64,000 nucleotides of DNA from Bacteroidales bacterium (GCA_016281435.1 JAEEIQ010000067.1:18031-82030), one strand, 5' to 3'; positions 51,322-60,081 are shown, counted from the stretch's first letter. Program-made: numbers and translations. The notes: generated by a model from the sequence alone, not told the origin.

Positions 51322-52673
51322 TGAAGACGCGTTTCATTTTGCCGGCGCTGCTGCTGCTCCTTTGCTGCTGTACGGAAAAGGAAGGGCTTCCTTCCGCCGA
51401 CAGGCTTACGGTAGAGACGGTTTCGACCAGGGTCCAGCTGGACGGCTCCGGCCGCACCGTGTGGACAGAAGGCGACAAGTTCAGCGTTTTCTACAACAGC
51501 GACAGCAACGAAAGATGGAAATATACAGGCAAGACCGGGGCTGGCTCCGGCCAGATCGAGTACTCGGGACCGAGGACTGAGACCGGCGGCGGAATCATCG
51601 CCTTGTATCCCTATCATTTGAAGGCGTCCCGCACCGGGACCACGGTCAGCACCGAAACCCAGTCCGTCCAGCAGCGGGCGGAAGGCGGATTTGCACCCGG
51701 CGCGGCCCTTATGTGGGCACGTGGCGCCGAGAACGGAGTGCTGCGCTTCAGCTACCTCTGCGCCTTTGTCCGCCTCGATATCATCGGGAACGCCGAAATA
51801 AGCGAACTGCGGTTCTCCGGACTCAGTGGCGAAAAGGTGGCAGGTCCGGTCCGGATCGATTTCAGCGGGGATGTCCCCCGGATGGAAACCAGCGACGCTT
51901 CGGCCTCGGAGTCCATCGTGATGAACGGAGGAGGGAAGGGGTTCATTGTTGAAAGGGAAGGATCCTTCTGGTTCTGCATCCCGGCAATCCATTATAAGAA
52001 AGGATACTGCATAACCGCAAGCTACGCCGACGGCCGGACCGCGCGGGCCTCGTTCGGCCCTGACGTGACCCCGGAGCCGGGCAGCGTGAGGGTCCTTGCC
52101 CTGAATGCTTCCGTCCGGCAGGTCCTCACCCTGGACTTCTCGAAGGATACGTTCCCCCTGACCCCTTCGTCGGGCTTCACCGTACCTTCCGGTCCGACGA
52201 ACAGGACGTGGCAGGGAGAAGAAGGCCAGGCTGTCAGCAAGGACGGGCGGGTCACTCCGGAGGAAGGGGACAGGTTCACCTTCACCTCGGACGGGCAGAC
52301 TTACGAACTGACGGTTGGGGCTTCCGTCCATCAGTGGCTCGCTAACCACGGTTATTACCAGGCAGGGTACTACTGGAAGCCTTCGTCCTTCCTCCGTTTC
52401 CAGACGGTAGGATGCTGGATGAAACTGCCCGTCGTAAGCGGCAGCCGCCTTGTTTCGATTGAACTGTCCATAGTCAATTCCGGGGCGAAGTCTTTCTCTC
52501 TTGTCCGCACTCCGGCGAAGCAGGAAGGCGCGGAAGAATATTCTTTCAGCCCGGATGCCCCGACGACGGTCTGGCTCAGGGACTCGGATTCGGACGAGGC
52601 GTGGTACCTTTACGGAAACAATTCTTACAACGCCCAGATATCAAAAATGGTCCTGACCTATGAGAAACTGTAA
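51318..52673 (+). CDS. Fimbrillin-like lipoprotein
   Basis: 451 residues with a lipoprotein signal (FILPALLLLLCCC). The N-terminal half (about 20-270) is fimbrillin-like: VETVSTRVQLDGSGRTVWTEG, FSVFYNSDSNERWKYTG and GIIALYPYHLKA align with the N-domains of the PUL proteins at 27426 and 29579. The C-terminal part is a beta-rich domain with SSFLRFQTVGCWMKLPVVSG and no known motif. It could be a surface binding protein. Two in-frame ATGs (51318 and 51321) overlap the preceding stop; either may be used. Confidence 0.75.
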   Translation: MMKTRFILPALLLLLCCCTEKEGLPSADRLTVETVSTRVQLDGSGRTVWTEGDKFSVFYNSDSNERWKYTGKTGAGSGQIEYSGPRTETGGGIIALYPYHLKASRTGTTVSTETQSVQQRAEGGFAPGAALMWARGAENGVLRFSYLCAFVRLDIIGNAEISELRFSGLSGEKVAGPVRIDFSGDVPRMETSDASASESIVMNGGGKGFIVEREGSFWFCIPAIHYKKGYCITASYADGRTARASFGPDVTPEPGSVRVLALNASVRQVLTLDFSKDTFPLTPSSGFTVPSGPTNRTWQGEEGQAVSKDGRVTPEEGDRFTFTSDGQTYELTVGASVHQWLANHGYYQAGYYWKPSSFLRFQTVGCWMKLPVVSGSRLVSIELSIVNSGAKSFSLVRTPAKQEGAEEYSFSPDAPTTVWLRDSDSDEAWYLYGNNSYNAQISKMVLTYEKL

Positions 52674-52683
52674 AAATAATGGT

Positions 52684-52691
52684 TATTTTTG
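52684..52691 (+). promoter_or_regulatory. -7 box six bases before the ftsY start
   Basis: TATTTTTG, a full TAnnTTTG match, 6 bases before the ATG at 52698; predicts a nearly leaderless ftsY mRNA. Confidence 0.6.
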
Positions 52692-52697
52692 CAGACT

Positions 52698-53615
52698 ATG
52701 GGTATTTTCGACAAGGGATTGCAGAAGACCAAGAGGAGTTTTTTTGAAAAAATCTCCCGCGCCGTGGCCGGAAAGTCACGGGTGGATGACGACACGCTGG
52801 ACGCGATAGAAGAAGCGCTTGTCGAGTCCGACATGGGCGTGGACACCACCTTGAAGGTCATCGACGCCCTCGAGGAAAGGGTCCACAAGGATAAATACAT
52901 GTCTTTCGACGAACTCGTCGGGATGCTCCGCGAGGAAATAGGCTCCCTCATGGAGGCCAATGTCCATCCTGCGCCAGCCGTGAGCGCGAAGCCGTATGTC
53001 GTGCTCGTCGTCGGCGTCAACGGCGTCGGCAAGACGACGACCATCGGCAAGCTCGCCGCGAAGTTCAAGGCCGAAGGCAAGAAGGTCACCCTCGGCGCTG
53101 CCGACACCTTCCGGGCCGCGGCCGTGGACCAACTCCAGATATGGGCCGACAGGGCCGGTGTGGACATAGTCAGGCAGCAGATGGGATCGGACCCCGCAAG
53201 CGTTGCCTACGACACAGTGAAATCTGCCGTGGCGAAAGGCTCGGACGTGGTCCTCATCGACACCGCAGGGCGCCTGCACAACCGCGTGGACCTGATGAAC
53301 GAACTCTCGAAGATACGCAACGTTATCCGCAAGGTGATCCCGGACGGACCGCACGAGGTGCTGCTCGTGCTCGATGCCTCCACGGGCCAGAATGCCTTCC
53401 AGCAGGCCCGCGAGTTCTCCCGCGCGACAGATATCACGGCCCTCGCGGTGACGAAGATCGACGGCACGGCCAAGGGCGGCGTCGTCGTGGGACTCGTGGA
53501 CAATTTCCGTGTCCCGGTGAAATACCTGGGCGTCGGCGAAGGCATTGACGACCTCAAGGACTTCGACCTGGAGGAGTTTGTCTCCGCCCTTTTCAACCCT
53601 GAAGATTTGAAATAA
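52698..53615 (+). CDS. ftsY: Signal recognition particle receptor FtsY
   Basis: 305 residues: a short N-domain and a GTPase G-domain with no acidic A-domain, as is usual in Bacteroidetes. Motifs VVGVNGVGKTTTIGKLA (G1), DTFRAAAVDQL, LIDTAGRLHN (G3) and TKIDGTAKGGVV (G4) are intact. It docks SRP-ribosome complexes on the membrane. The ATG at 52698 is preferred over the in-frame TTG at 52689, which overlaps the -7 box. Confidence 0.96.
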   Translation: MGIFDKGLQKTKRSFFEKISRAVAGKSRVDDDTLDAIEEALVESDMGVDTTLKVIDALEERVHKDKYMSFDELVGMLREEIGSLMEANVHPAPAVSAKPYVVLVVGVNGVGKTTTIGKLAAKFKAEGKKVTLGAADTFRAAAVDQLQIWADRAGVDIVRQQMGSDPASVAYDTVKSAVAKGSDVVLIDTAGRLHNRVDLMNELSKIRNVIRKVIPDGPHEVLLVLDASTGQNAFQQAREFSRATDITALAVTKIDGTAKGGVVVGLVDNFRVPVKYLGVGEGIDDLKDFDLEEFVSALFNPEDLK

Positions 53616-53625
53616 GAGAATAGAT

Positions 53626-56070
53626 ATGAAGCTGTCTTACAATTGGCTCAAAGATTATCTGAAATGCGATCTTGACCCCGCGCAGGTCGCAGCCACGATG
53701 ACCGCCATAGGCATCGAGGTAGACGGAGTGGAAGAAACGGAAGTCGTCGAAGGCGGCCTGAAAGGAGTCGTCGTCGCGAAGGTCCTGGAATGCGAACCCC
53801 ATCCGGATTCGGACCACCTCCATGTCACGAAAGTGGACGCAGGCACCGGGGAAGAGCCCCTGCAGGTAGTCTGCGGCGCTCCCAACGTGGCCGCCGGCCA
53901 GAAAGTCCTGCTGGCCACGGTCGGGGCCGTCCTCCCGGGCGACTTCAAGATCAAGAAATCCAAGATCCGCGGCGTCGAATCCCTCGGGATGATCTGCGCC
54001 GAGGACGAACTGGGCATAGGGACGAGCCATGAAGGCATAATGGTCCTTCCCGAAGACGCTCCCGTCGGGCAGCCGGCGAAGGAGTACCTGAAGCTCGAGA
54101 CCCAGGCCGTGATCGAGTATGAGATCACCGCCAACCGCGTCGATGCGGCTTCCCACTGGGGTGTCGCCCGCGACCTCTATGCCGCTCTCAAGGCAGCCGG
54201 AAAGCCCTGCGAACTCTGTCTGCCGGACGTTTCCGCCTTCAAGGAAGGGGCCGGAGACGGCATTCCCGTCGAGGTCCTGGACAGCGCCGGGGCGCCCTGC
54301 TACACCGGTGTCACCATCGAAGGAGTGAAAGTCGGTCCTTCCCCCGAGTGGCTCCAGAAGAAGCTCATCGCGATAGGCTCCAGGCCCATCAACAACATAG
54401 TGGACATCTCCAATTTCGTGCTCTTCGAGCTCGGCCAGCCGCTCCACACCTTCGACGCGGCGAAGATCTCCGGGGGTAAGGTGATAGTCCGCAGGGCCGC
54501 GGCCGGAGAGCCCATCCGCACCCTTGACGGCGTGGACCGCAAGCTTGCCGCCACCGACATGGTCATCGCCAATGCGGACGGCCCCATGTGCATAGCCGGA
54601 GTGTTCGGCGGAGAGGATAGCGGAGTCACCGAAGGCTCCACCTCCGTATTCATCGAGAGCGCTTACTTCGATCCGGGCTCCATCCGAAAGACCTCCAAGT
54701 CGCACGGCCTGCAGACGGACGCCTCCTTCCGTTTCGAAAGGGGCGCGGATCCGCTCGTCACTGAATATGCCCTGAAGAGGGCGGCCCTGCTCATACTCGA
54801 ATGCGCCGGCGGCCACGTGGTCGGGAAAGTGCAGGAAGTCTGCCCCGCCCCGTTCGAGCGGAAGGTGATAGACCTTGATTACGACCGCATCGAGTCCTTC
54901 GTGGGCCAGAAGATAGGAGCGGAGCGGATGGACCTCATCCTGAAAGCTCTGGGATACGTATTCCTCGGCAGCGAGGGAGCCCGCCGCAAGGTGGAGGCCC
55001 CTTCCTGGATGGTGGACGTGACCCGCGAATGCGACGTCGTCGAGGAGATACTGAGGATATACGGCTATGACAACATCGCCCTGCCTGCCAGGATGCGCAT
55101 GTCCGTCAACGCGACCCCCAGCCCCGATCCCGAGGCCGTGCGCAACAGCATAAGCAACTTCCTCGCCTCCAACGGTTTCACGGAGACGATGAACAACTCC
55201 CTGACGAAGGCCGACTATTACACCGGACTTCAGTCCTTCCCCGCTGAAAAGTGCGTGCATATAGTCAATCCGCTCAGCTCCGACCTCAACGTGATGCGCC
55301 AGAGCCTGATCCCCGGCGGACTGGAAGTCGTCGCGCACAACATCAACCGCCAGGTCTATTCGATGAAGACCTTCGAATACGGCTCGGTCTATGCCCGCAT
55401 TCCCGAAAAGGGCCCCGAAACCCTCGAGGGCTACGAAGAGCACGCCTGCTTCACACTCTTCGTAACCGGCACGCCGGACAAGTCCTGGAACGCCTCTCCC
55501 GCCAAGGGGGACTACTTCCTGCTCAAGGGCTATGTCGAGCTGCTCCTGCGCCGCTATGGCGCCGATCTCGGACAGATGTGGACGGAACCGGCCCCTGCGG
55601 ATATCTTCTCGGAAGGGGTCCGATACACCCTTCCCGGCGGAAAGAAGCCGCTCGCCGTCATCGGCACTGTCGCTCCTTCCTTCGCCCGCAAGTTCGGGGT
55701 GCGGCAGCCTGTCTTCGCCGCCGAAATCGAGTGGAACGCCATCCTGGAGCTGGTACGCAGGGACAAGGTGTCCTTCAAGGAACTGCCCCGCTTCCCCGAG
55801 GTCCGTCGCGACCTGGCCCTGCTTCTCGACGAATCCGTCTCCTACGGCGACCTGCATGCAGCCGCCCTCAAGGCCGGCCGCAAGCTGCTGAAACAGGTTT
55901 CCCTGTTCGACGTCTACCGTGGCGACAGGATCCCTGCCGGCAAGAAGCAGTATGCCCTCAGTTTCACGATCCAGGATCTGGACAAGACCCTGACTGACGC
56001 CGACGTGGAGAGGGTCATGGACAGCCTCCTGTCCGCGTTCAAGGAGAAATTTGGAGCGGAACTCCGTTAG
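53626..56070 (+). CDS. pheT: Phenylalanyl-tRNA synthetase beta subunit
   Basis: 814 residues, the standard bacterial length. Includes the start MKLSYNWLKDYLKCDLDP, the tRNA-binding OB fold (CEPHPDSDHLHVTKVDAG), B3/B4 (SRPINNIVDISNFVLFELGQ), B5 (PSWMVDVTRECDVVEEILR) and the C-terminal FDX-ACB domain (LPRFPEVRRDLALLLDE). It pairs with PheS to charge tRNA-Phe. pheS is not in this window. It starts 10 bases after ftsY and 3 bases before the DUF4296 gene. Confidence 0.97.
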   Translation: MKLSYNWLKDYLKCDLDPAQVAATMTAIGIEVDGVEETEVVEGGLKGVVVAKVLECEPHPDSDHLHVTKVDAGTGEEPLQVVCGAPNVAAGQKVLLATVGAVLPGDFKIKKSKIRGVESLGMICAEDELGIGTSHEGIMVLPEDAPVGQPAKEYLKLETQAVIEYEITANRVDAASHWGVARDLYAALKAAGKPCELCLPDVSAFKEGAGDGIPVEVLDSAGAPCYTGVTIEGVKVGPSPEWLQKKLIAIGSRPINNIVDISNFVLFELGQPLHTFDAAKISGGKVIVRRAAAGEPIRTLDGVDRKLAATDMVIANADGPMCIAGVFGGEDSGVTEGSTSVFIESAYFDPGSIRKTSKSHGLQTDASFRFERGADPLVTEYALKRAALLILECAGGHVVGKVQEVCPAPFERKVIDLDYDRIESFVGQKIGAERMDLILKALGYVFLGSEGARRKVEAPSWMVDVTRECDVVEEILRIYGYDNIALPARMRMSVNATPSPDPEAVRNSISNFLASNGFTETMNNSLTKADYYTGLQSFPAEKCVHIVNPLSSDLNVMRQSLIPGGLEVVAHNINRQVYSMKTFEYGSVYARIPEKGPETLEGYEEHACFTLFVTGTPDKSWNASPAKGDYFLLKGYVELLLRRYGADLGQMWTEPAPADIFSEGVRYTLPGGKKPLAVIGTVAPSFARKFGVRQPVFAAEIEWNAILELVRRDKVSFKELPRFPEVRRDLALLLDESVSYGDLHAAALKAGRKLLKQVSLFDVYRGDRIPAGKKQYALSFTIQDLDKTLTDADVERVMDSLLSAFKEKFGAELR

Positions 56071-56073
56071 CCC

Positions 56074-56721
56074 ATGCGCAAGGCGGCCACAATGGTACTG
56101 CTCGCCTTCGCGGCGGTTCTTCTCCTTGCGGGCTCATGCTCGCGGGGCGGGAGGATCATTCCGCGGAAGGCGATGGAGGACATCTATTATGACATGTTCC
56201 TCGCGGACCAGTGGCTGATGGACCATTCTGCCGCGCGCAAGGTGGCCGATACGACACTCTTCTATGAGCCCGTCTTCCGGGAATACGGCTACAGTTTCAA
56301 GGATTTCGACAAGAGCGTGACACACTACCTCAGGGATCCGGAAAAATTCGCCAAGATGCTGAAGAACGTCTCGACCCGCCTCGAGAAAAAGCAGAAGGAA
56401 CTCGAAGCCGTCAAGGCGGCCATAGACGCATACAGGGAGCCGGGAGGATATGTGAGTTCCGCTTTCACGGCAGACAGCCTTGTCTGGGCAGACAGCCTTG
56501 TCTTCTGGGCCCGTCCTTCCGTGGCTGCGGACTCGCTCGCCGCTGACAGCCTGGCCTGCCTCTGCTGCCGGGATTCCCTCGGATGCCGCTGCGATTCACT
56601 GTGCTGCAGCCTGGATTCCCTGAAGTGCCGTTGCGATTCTCTCTGCTGCTGCCGTGATTCCCTTGGATGCCGCTGCGATTCGCTCTGCTGCCGCGCAGAT
56701 TCTTTGAAAACGATAAAATAA
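56074..56721 (+). CDS. DUF4296 lipoprotein with Cys-rich repeat tail
   Basis: 215 residues. A lipoprotein signal (VLLLAGSC) is followed by a DUF4296 domain (about 25-120; IIPRKAMEDIYYDMFLADQW and EYGYSFKDFDKSVTHYLRDP). The tail from about 130 is low-complexity: several ADSL units, then three 14-residue repeats (167-180, 181-194, 195-208) of the form DSLxCRCDSLCCxx, each with four or more cysteines. The Cys density is very high for a periplasmic lipoprotein and could bind metal or form disulfides. It sits between pheT and deoC on one strand. Confidence 0.82.
   Translation: MRKAATMVLLAFAAVLLLAGSCSRGGRIIPRKAMEDIYYDMFLADQWLMDHSAARKVADTTLFYEPVFREYGYSFKDFDKSVTHYLRDPEKFAKMLKNVSTRLEKKQKELEAVKAAIDAYREPGGYVSSAFTADSLVWADSLVFWARPSVAADSLAADSLACLCCRDSLGCRCDSLCCSLDSLKCRCDSLCCCRDSLGCRCDSLCCRADSLKTIK
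56572..56697 (+). repeat. 42-base in-frame tandem repeat coding DSLxCRCDSLCC
   Basis: Three 42-base units in the 3' end of the DUF4296 gene, each beginning GATTCC-type codons for Asp-Ser-Leu and repeating Cys-Arg-Cys and Cys-Cys. Synonymous differences between units show the protein repeat is kept while the DNA has drifted. Confidence 0.85.
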
Positions 56722-56727
56722 TATAGT

Positions 56728-57618
56728 ATGGATTATTTGCAGAAATACGGCTTCGTGCCGTCTGAAGACGCTGTCAATGCAGCCCTGGACCGGATCGCTT
56801 CAAGCCTGGACAACCTTGCGGGAGAGGAGGTCTATAAGAAGTGCTTCTCCTTCATGGACCTGACGACCCTCAAGAGCGACGACACTCCCGCTTCGGTCTC
56901 GAAGCTGGTCGCCAAGGTGACCCGCCTTGTGCAGGAATACCCTTCCTACCCCCTTCCCGCATCCATTTGCGTGTATCCCAACTTCGCTCCGGTGGTGAAG
57001 GCGGAGCGCTGCTCCCCGGAACTGCACGTCACGACCGTGGCCAGTTGCTTCCCTTCCACGCAGAGTTTCCTCGAAGTCAAGGTCAGGGAGTGCGAACTGG
57101 CGGTGAAGGCCGGGGCGGACGAGATCGATATCGTACTGTCCCTCAGCTCTTTCCTTAGCGGAGATCACGAGGCTGCTTCCAATGAGATACGGGCCATGAA
57201 GGCCGCGATCGACGCGCAGGCCGCCTCCGAAGGCCGCAAGGTCGTGCTCAAGGTCATCCTGGAAACAGGTCTCCTGAAGACGCCCGAGAACATTGCCGCG
57301 GCTTCGTTCCTTGCCATGGAAGCCGGCGCTGATTTCATCAAGACGTCCACCGGCAAGGTCGAGGTCAACGCAACGCCCGCGTCCGCATGGATCATGTGCA
57401 ACTGCATACGCAAGTACTTCGAGGCCACCGGCCGCAAGGTAGGGTTCAAGGCTGCGGGAGGCATCTCCACTGCGAAGGATGCTCTCTGCTACTATGCCAT
57501 CGGATCTTCCGTCCTTGGTGCGGATTGGATGAACAAGGACCTTTTCCGCTTCGGAGTAAGCCGTCTCGGGAACTCCCTGATGAGCGCAATCAGCCAGGAA
57601 ACAGTGGTTTTCTTCTGA
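56728..57618 (+). CDS. deoC: Deoxyribose-phosphate aldolase
   Basis: 296 residues. Class I aldolase barrel with FSFMDLTTLKSDDTP, VKAGADEIDIVLSLS, VLKVILETGLL and FIKTSTGKVEVNATP, the Schiff-base Lys region. It splits deoxyribose-5-phosphate into glyceraldehyde-3-phosphate and acetaldehyde. A C-terminal extension of about 30 residues follows the core barrel. Weak terminator candidate downstream. Confidence 0.95.
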   Translation: MDYLQKYGFVPSEDAVNAALDRIASSLDNLAGEEVYKKCFSFMDLTTLKSDDTPASVSKLVAKVTRLVQEYPSYPLPASICVYPNFAPVVKAERCSPELHVTTVASCFPSTQSFLEVKVRECELAVKAGADEIDIVLSLSSFLSGDHEAASNEIRAMKAAIDAQAASEGRKVVLKVILETGLLKTPENIAAASFLAMEAGADFIKTSTGKVEVNATPASAWIMCNCIRKYFEATGRKVGFKAAGGISTAKDALCYYAIGSSVLGADWMNKDLFRFGVSRLGNSLMSAISQETVVFF

Positions 57619-57658
57619 TTTAACTCGCTCCCGGACACTTGCCGGGATGCCCCACATA

Positions 57659-57679
57659 GCCCCCAGGGGCCGATTTTTT
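57659..57679 (+). terminator. Possible deoC terminator
   Basis: Short GC stem GCCC/GGGC with a 4-base loop followed, three bases on, by six T (57674-57679). The stem is only 4 bp, so confidence is low. Confidence 0.35.
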
Positions 57680-57684
57680 CAATT

Positions 57685-57711
57685 AGCCGTGGAAATCTCG
57701 TTTCCACGGCT
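57685..57711. repeat. Perfect 11-bp inverted repeat upstream of the metallopeptidase-like gene
   Basis: AGCCGTGGAAA (57685-57695), loop TCTCG, TTTCCACGGCT (57701-57711): perfect, with no T-run afterwards. It ends 9 bases before the -7 box at 57721-57728, covering the -33 region, so an operator is possible as well as a terminator role. Confidence 0.6.
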
Positions 57712-57720
57712 ATCTTGTCA

Positions 57721-57728
57721 TAACTTTG
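57721..57728 (+). promoter_or_regulatory. -7 box for the HECAH lipoprotein gene
   Basis: TAACTTTG, a TAnnTTTG match, 23 bases before the ATG at 57752. Confidence 0.5.
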
Positions 57729-57751
57729 TCCCGGACCAAAAAAGTCGGAAT

Positions 57752-59338
57752 ATGAAAGAAAGAAGATTGTTGTTTGCCGGGATACTTCTGACATTGATCC
57801 CGGTTTCCTGCAACCCGGAGAAGTTTTTCGGGAGCAGGGGAGAAAGAATCGACGCGGAAGGGACGCTTTCGCACGGCATGATCGTGCTCGGAGAGCAGCT
57901 GGACGACCCTTATTCCGTCGAGAACGTGGAAAAGGCGCTCCGGAGCCTGTACCCCACGCGGGGACGGGTCGATGTCCATCCTACGGACCTCTATGCCCGC
58001 TTCCTGCCGTCCGGGGAAGAGGATTTCAAGATCCTCGAGGAGACGGGGGTCGAGTTGACGGACCACCCGCTGGACTACCGCATAGTCCGCGAGGGTGACT
58101 ACTATCACGATCCGGAGATACCCGAAGATGAGATCACGTGGCAGTATGCCGTCGTGCCGCATGATTTCGTGTTCCCGGAGAACATAAGGTACGAGCTGCT
58201 GGACCGCTGCTACATCTTCGAGAACGACCCTGCGACGCGCTCCGACGGGATAGACTGGGCCGCAGTCGAGAGGGAGGCCTTCCGCCTGACGGGGAACGCC
58301 GGACTGCTCTCCGGGACAAGGGGCGGGGAGTCGTATCCCGCCACGGCACCGAAGGGACGCATCGCCATCATCGACGATGCCCTCGACACGGAGCCTTTCG
58401 GAGTCGCCGGGGTCAAGGTTTCGGCCAACACCTTCGTCAAGTTCGCCCATGCCTTCACGGATGAGGAAGGATACTATCAGATGGAAAGGAAATTCACGTC
58501 CGACGTGCGCTACCGTCTGGTTTTCAAGAACCGTAAGGGCTTCGGCATCGGGGTGAACCTCCTGCTTGCTCCGGCTTCGGTCTCGACCATGGGGAAAAGT
58601 TCCCCGGACGGGGTCAGCATCACCGTGGACCGTAAATCGGAGCGCAAGCTCTTCTGCCGCTGCGTGGTCAACAACGCGGTATGCGATTATTTCGGGAGTT
58701 GCTCCGCCAGCGGGGCTTCGATCAAGACTCCGCCTTCCGACCTGAGGATATGGCTGTTCCAGAACATGAACGAGAGTTCCGCGATAATGCTGCAGCAGGG
58801 CGTCTATATCGACGGGACCGTCGTCGGAGAGTTCCTTGGAGGCTTCTCTTCGCTCGTGAAGATGTTCCTGCCCGACGTCACCCTCGGGATGGAGGGACGT
58901 GAGAACTACAAGGATATCTACGCCACGGCCATTCACGAATGCGCCCACGCAAGCCATTTCATGCAGGCAGGACAAGCCTACTGGGAGAAGTACATAAAGT
59001 TCGTGCTCACTTCATTCATAACATCGGGCGGCGTGACCTACGGGGTCGGCACCGAAGCGGACCACGGCTACTGCGAGGTCGGGGAGATGTGGGCCTACTA
59101 TGTCCAGACCCGGCTCTACAGGGAACGGTACGGGGAAGAGAGCCGCAGTTTCGGCACCTCGTACTGGTTCTCGCCTCAGATATTCCTCTACCTCGACGAG
59201 CGGGGCCTGGACAGGTTCAAGCTGTTCCCTGCGCTTACCGAAGACGTCACGGACAGGGACGTCCTGAAAGACAAGCTCCTTGCCCTCTATCCGGAAAGCA
59301 AGAGCATAATAACGCAGGCCTTCGTAAGATACCTCTGA
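57752..59338 (+). CDS. Lipoprotein with HEXXH-type motif, putative metallopeptidase
   Basis: 528 residues with a lipoprotein signal (LLFAGILLTLIPVSC). Near residue 395 the sequence ATAIHECAHASHFMQAG carries an HEXXH zinc motif (HECAH), followed by GYCEVGEMWAYYVQTRLYRE, where the Glu could be a third ligand as in gluzincin-type peptidases. The N-terminal half has no known domain. It is probably a surface or periplasmic zinc peptidase, but the family is not recognised. The ATG at 57752 follows the -7 box at 57721-57728. The DUF3575 gene starts two bases after its stop codon. Confidence 0.7.
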   Translation: MKERRLLFAGILLTLIPVSCNPEKFFGSRGERIDAEGTLSHGMIVLGEQLDDPYSVENVEKALRSLYPTRGRVDVHPTDLYARFLPSGEEDFKILEETGVELTDHPLDYRIVREGDYYHDPEIPEDEITWQYAVVPHDFVFPENIRYELLDRCYIFENDPATRSDGIDWAAVEREAFRLTGNAGLLSGTRGGESYPATAPKGRIAIIDDALDTEPFGVAGVKVSANTFVKFAHAFTDEEGYYQMERKFTSDVRYRLVFKNRKGFGIGVNLLLAPASVSTMGKSSPDGVSITVDRKSERKLFCRCVVNNAVCDYFGSCSASGASIKTPPSDLRIWLFQNMNESSAIMLQQGVYIDGTVVGEFLGGFSSLVKMFLPDVTLGMEGRENYKDIYATAIHECAHASHFMQAGQAYWEKYIKFVLTSFITSGGVTYGVGTEADHGYCEVGEMWAYYVQTRLYRERYGEESRSFGTSYWFSPQIFLYLDERGLDRFKLFPALTEDVTDRDVLKDKLLALYPESKSIITQAFVRYL

Positions 59339-59339
59339 G

Positions 59340-59888
59340 ATGAAGAAGATACTATTTCTGGCCGGGATGCTTTGGTGCCTCCTTGCCGGCGCGCAGAACT
59401 GCGCCCTGTCCTCGAACGTGGCCGACCTTGCCGACATGGGCACGATGAACCTGGAACTCTCCTACGGGCTTGCAAGGCACTGGAGCCTTTCAGCCGGCGC
59501 CAAATACAATCCCTTCACATACGGGGAGGAAGGCCCGTCGCAGATGCAGGACCGCCAGCGCCTTTTTTCCGTCGGTGCGCGCTGGTGGCCGTGGCACGTG
59601 TGGTCCGGCTGGTGGCTGTCTGCGAAATGGCAGTATCAGGAGTTCAACACCGGCGGCCTGCGTTCGCCCCTGACCGAGGAGGGGGACCGCTTCGGCGGGG
59701 GCCTCGGGGCCGGATATGCCTGGATGCTGAGCCCGCATTTCAACCTCGACATAGGCCTTGGCGGCTGGGCGGGCTACGGCAGGACAGTGACCTACGCCTG
59801 TCCGAGATGCGGCCGTATAGTGGACTCGGGCAGCGGCTTTTTCCTGCTGCCTAACGATTTGTTGCTCTCCGTTACATATATTTTCTAA
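59340..59888 (+). CDS. DUF3575-like outer membrane protein
   Basis: 182 residues with a signal peptide (MKKILFLAGMLWCLLAGAQ). Alternating beta-strand pattern (NLELSYGLARHWSLSAGAKY, FGGGLGAGYAWMLSPHFNLD) and the TYIF C-terminus with a final Phe are typical of small outer-membrane barrels. A short CPRCG motif (about 154-158) suggests a zinc-knuckle-like or disulfide loop, not usual in this fold. It starts two bases after the peptidase-like gene stop, so the two are probably one unit. Confidence 0.75.
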   Translation: MKKILFLAGMLWCLLAGAQNCALSSNVADLADMGTMNLELSYGLARHWSLSAGAKYNPFTYGEEGPSQMQDRQRLFSVGARWWPWHVWSGWWLSAKWQYQEFNTGGLRSPLTEEGDRFGGGLGAGYAWMLSPHFNLDIGLGGWAGYGRTVTYACPRCGRIVDSGSGFFLLPNDLLLSVTYIF

Positions 59889-59896
59889 AAAATACT

Positions 59897-59904
59897 TATA
59901 TTTG
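59897..59904 (+). promoter_or_regulatory. -7 box for tRNA-Leu
   Basis: TATATTTG, a TAnnTTTG match, 11 bases before the first base of the tRNA. Confidence 0.55.
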
Positions 59905-59915
59905 CAGTCCACTTT

Positions 59916-59998
59916 GCGCGGGTGGCGAAATGGTAGACGCGCTAGTTTCAGGAGCTAGTGGGGTAAAACCTGTGTGAGTTCGAGTCTCATCTCGCGCA
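59916..59998 (+). tRNA. tRNA-Leu (anticodon CAG)
   Basis: 83 bases. Acceptor GCGCGGG pairs with CTCGCGC (one G-U), D-arm, anticodon stem CTAGT/GCTAG with loop TTCAGGA (anticodon CAG), a long variable arm and T-arm with TTCGAGT complete the class II fold. No CCA is encoded. A -7 box is directly upstream and a hairpin directly downstream. Confidence 0.95.
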
Positions 59999-60030
59999 CA
60001 AAGCCGGTTGCCGTAAGGTCGCCGGCTTTG
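59999..60030 (+). terminator. Hairpin after tRNA-Leu, likely terminator
   Basis: CAAAGCCGG pairs with CCGGCTTTG around a 14-base loop. No long T-run follows, so it is weaker than the terminator at 62581. Confidence 0.55.
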
Positions 60031-60049
60031 CATTTACGTCGAGAATACG

Positions 60050-60057
60050 TATTTTTG
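60050..60057 (+). promoter_or_regulatory. -7 box for typA
   Basis: TATTTTTG, a TAnnTTTG match, 24 bases before the ATG at 60082. Confidence 0.55.
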
Positions 60058-60081
60058 CGGATTAGTTAGTAGAAGAAAGAT

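Noticed and set aside
53593..55857. 754-residue antisense frame over pheT
   Set aside because: Long because of high GC; no domain seen, while pheT on the other strand is complete.
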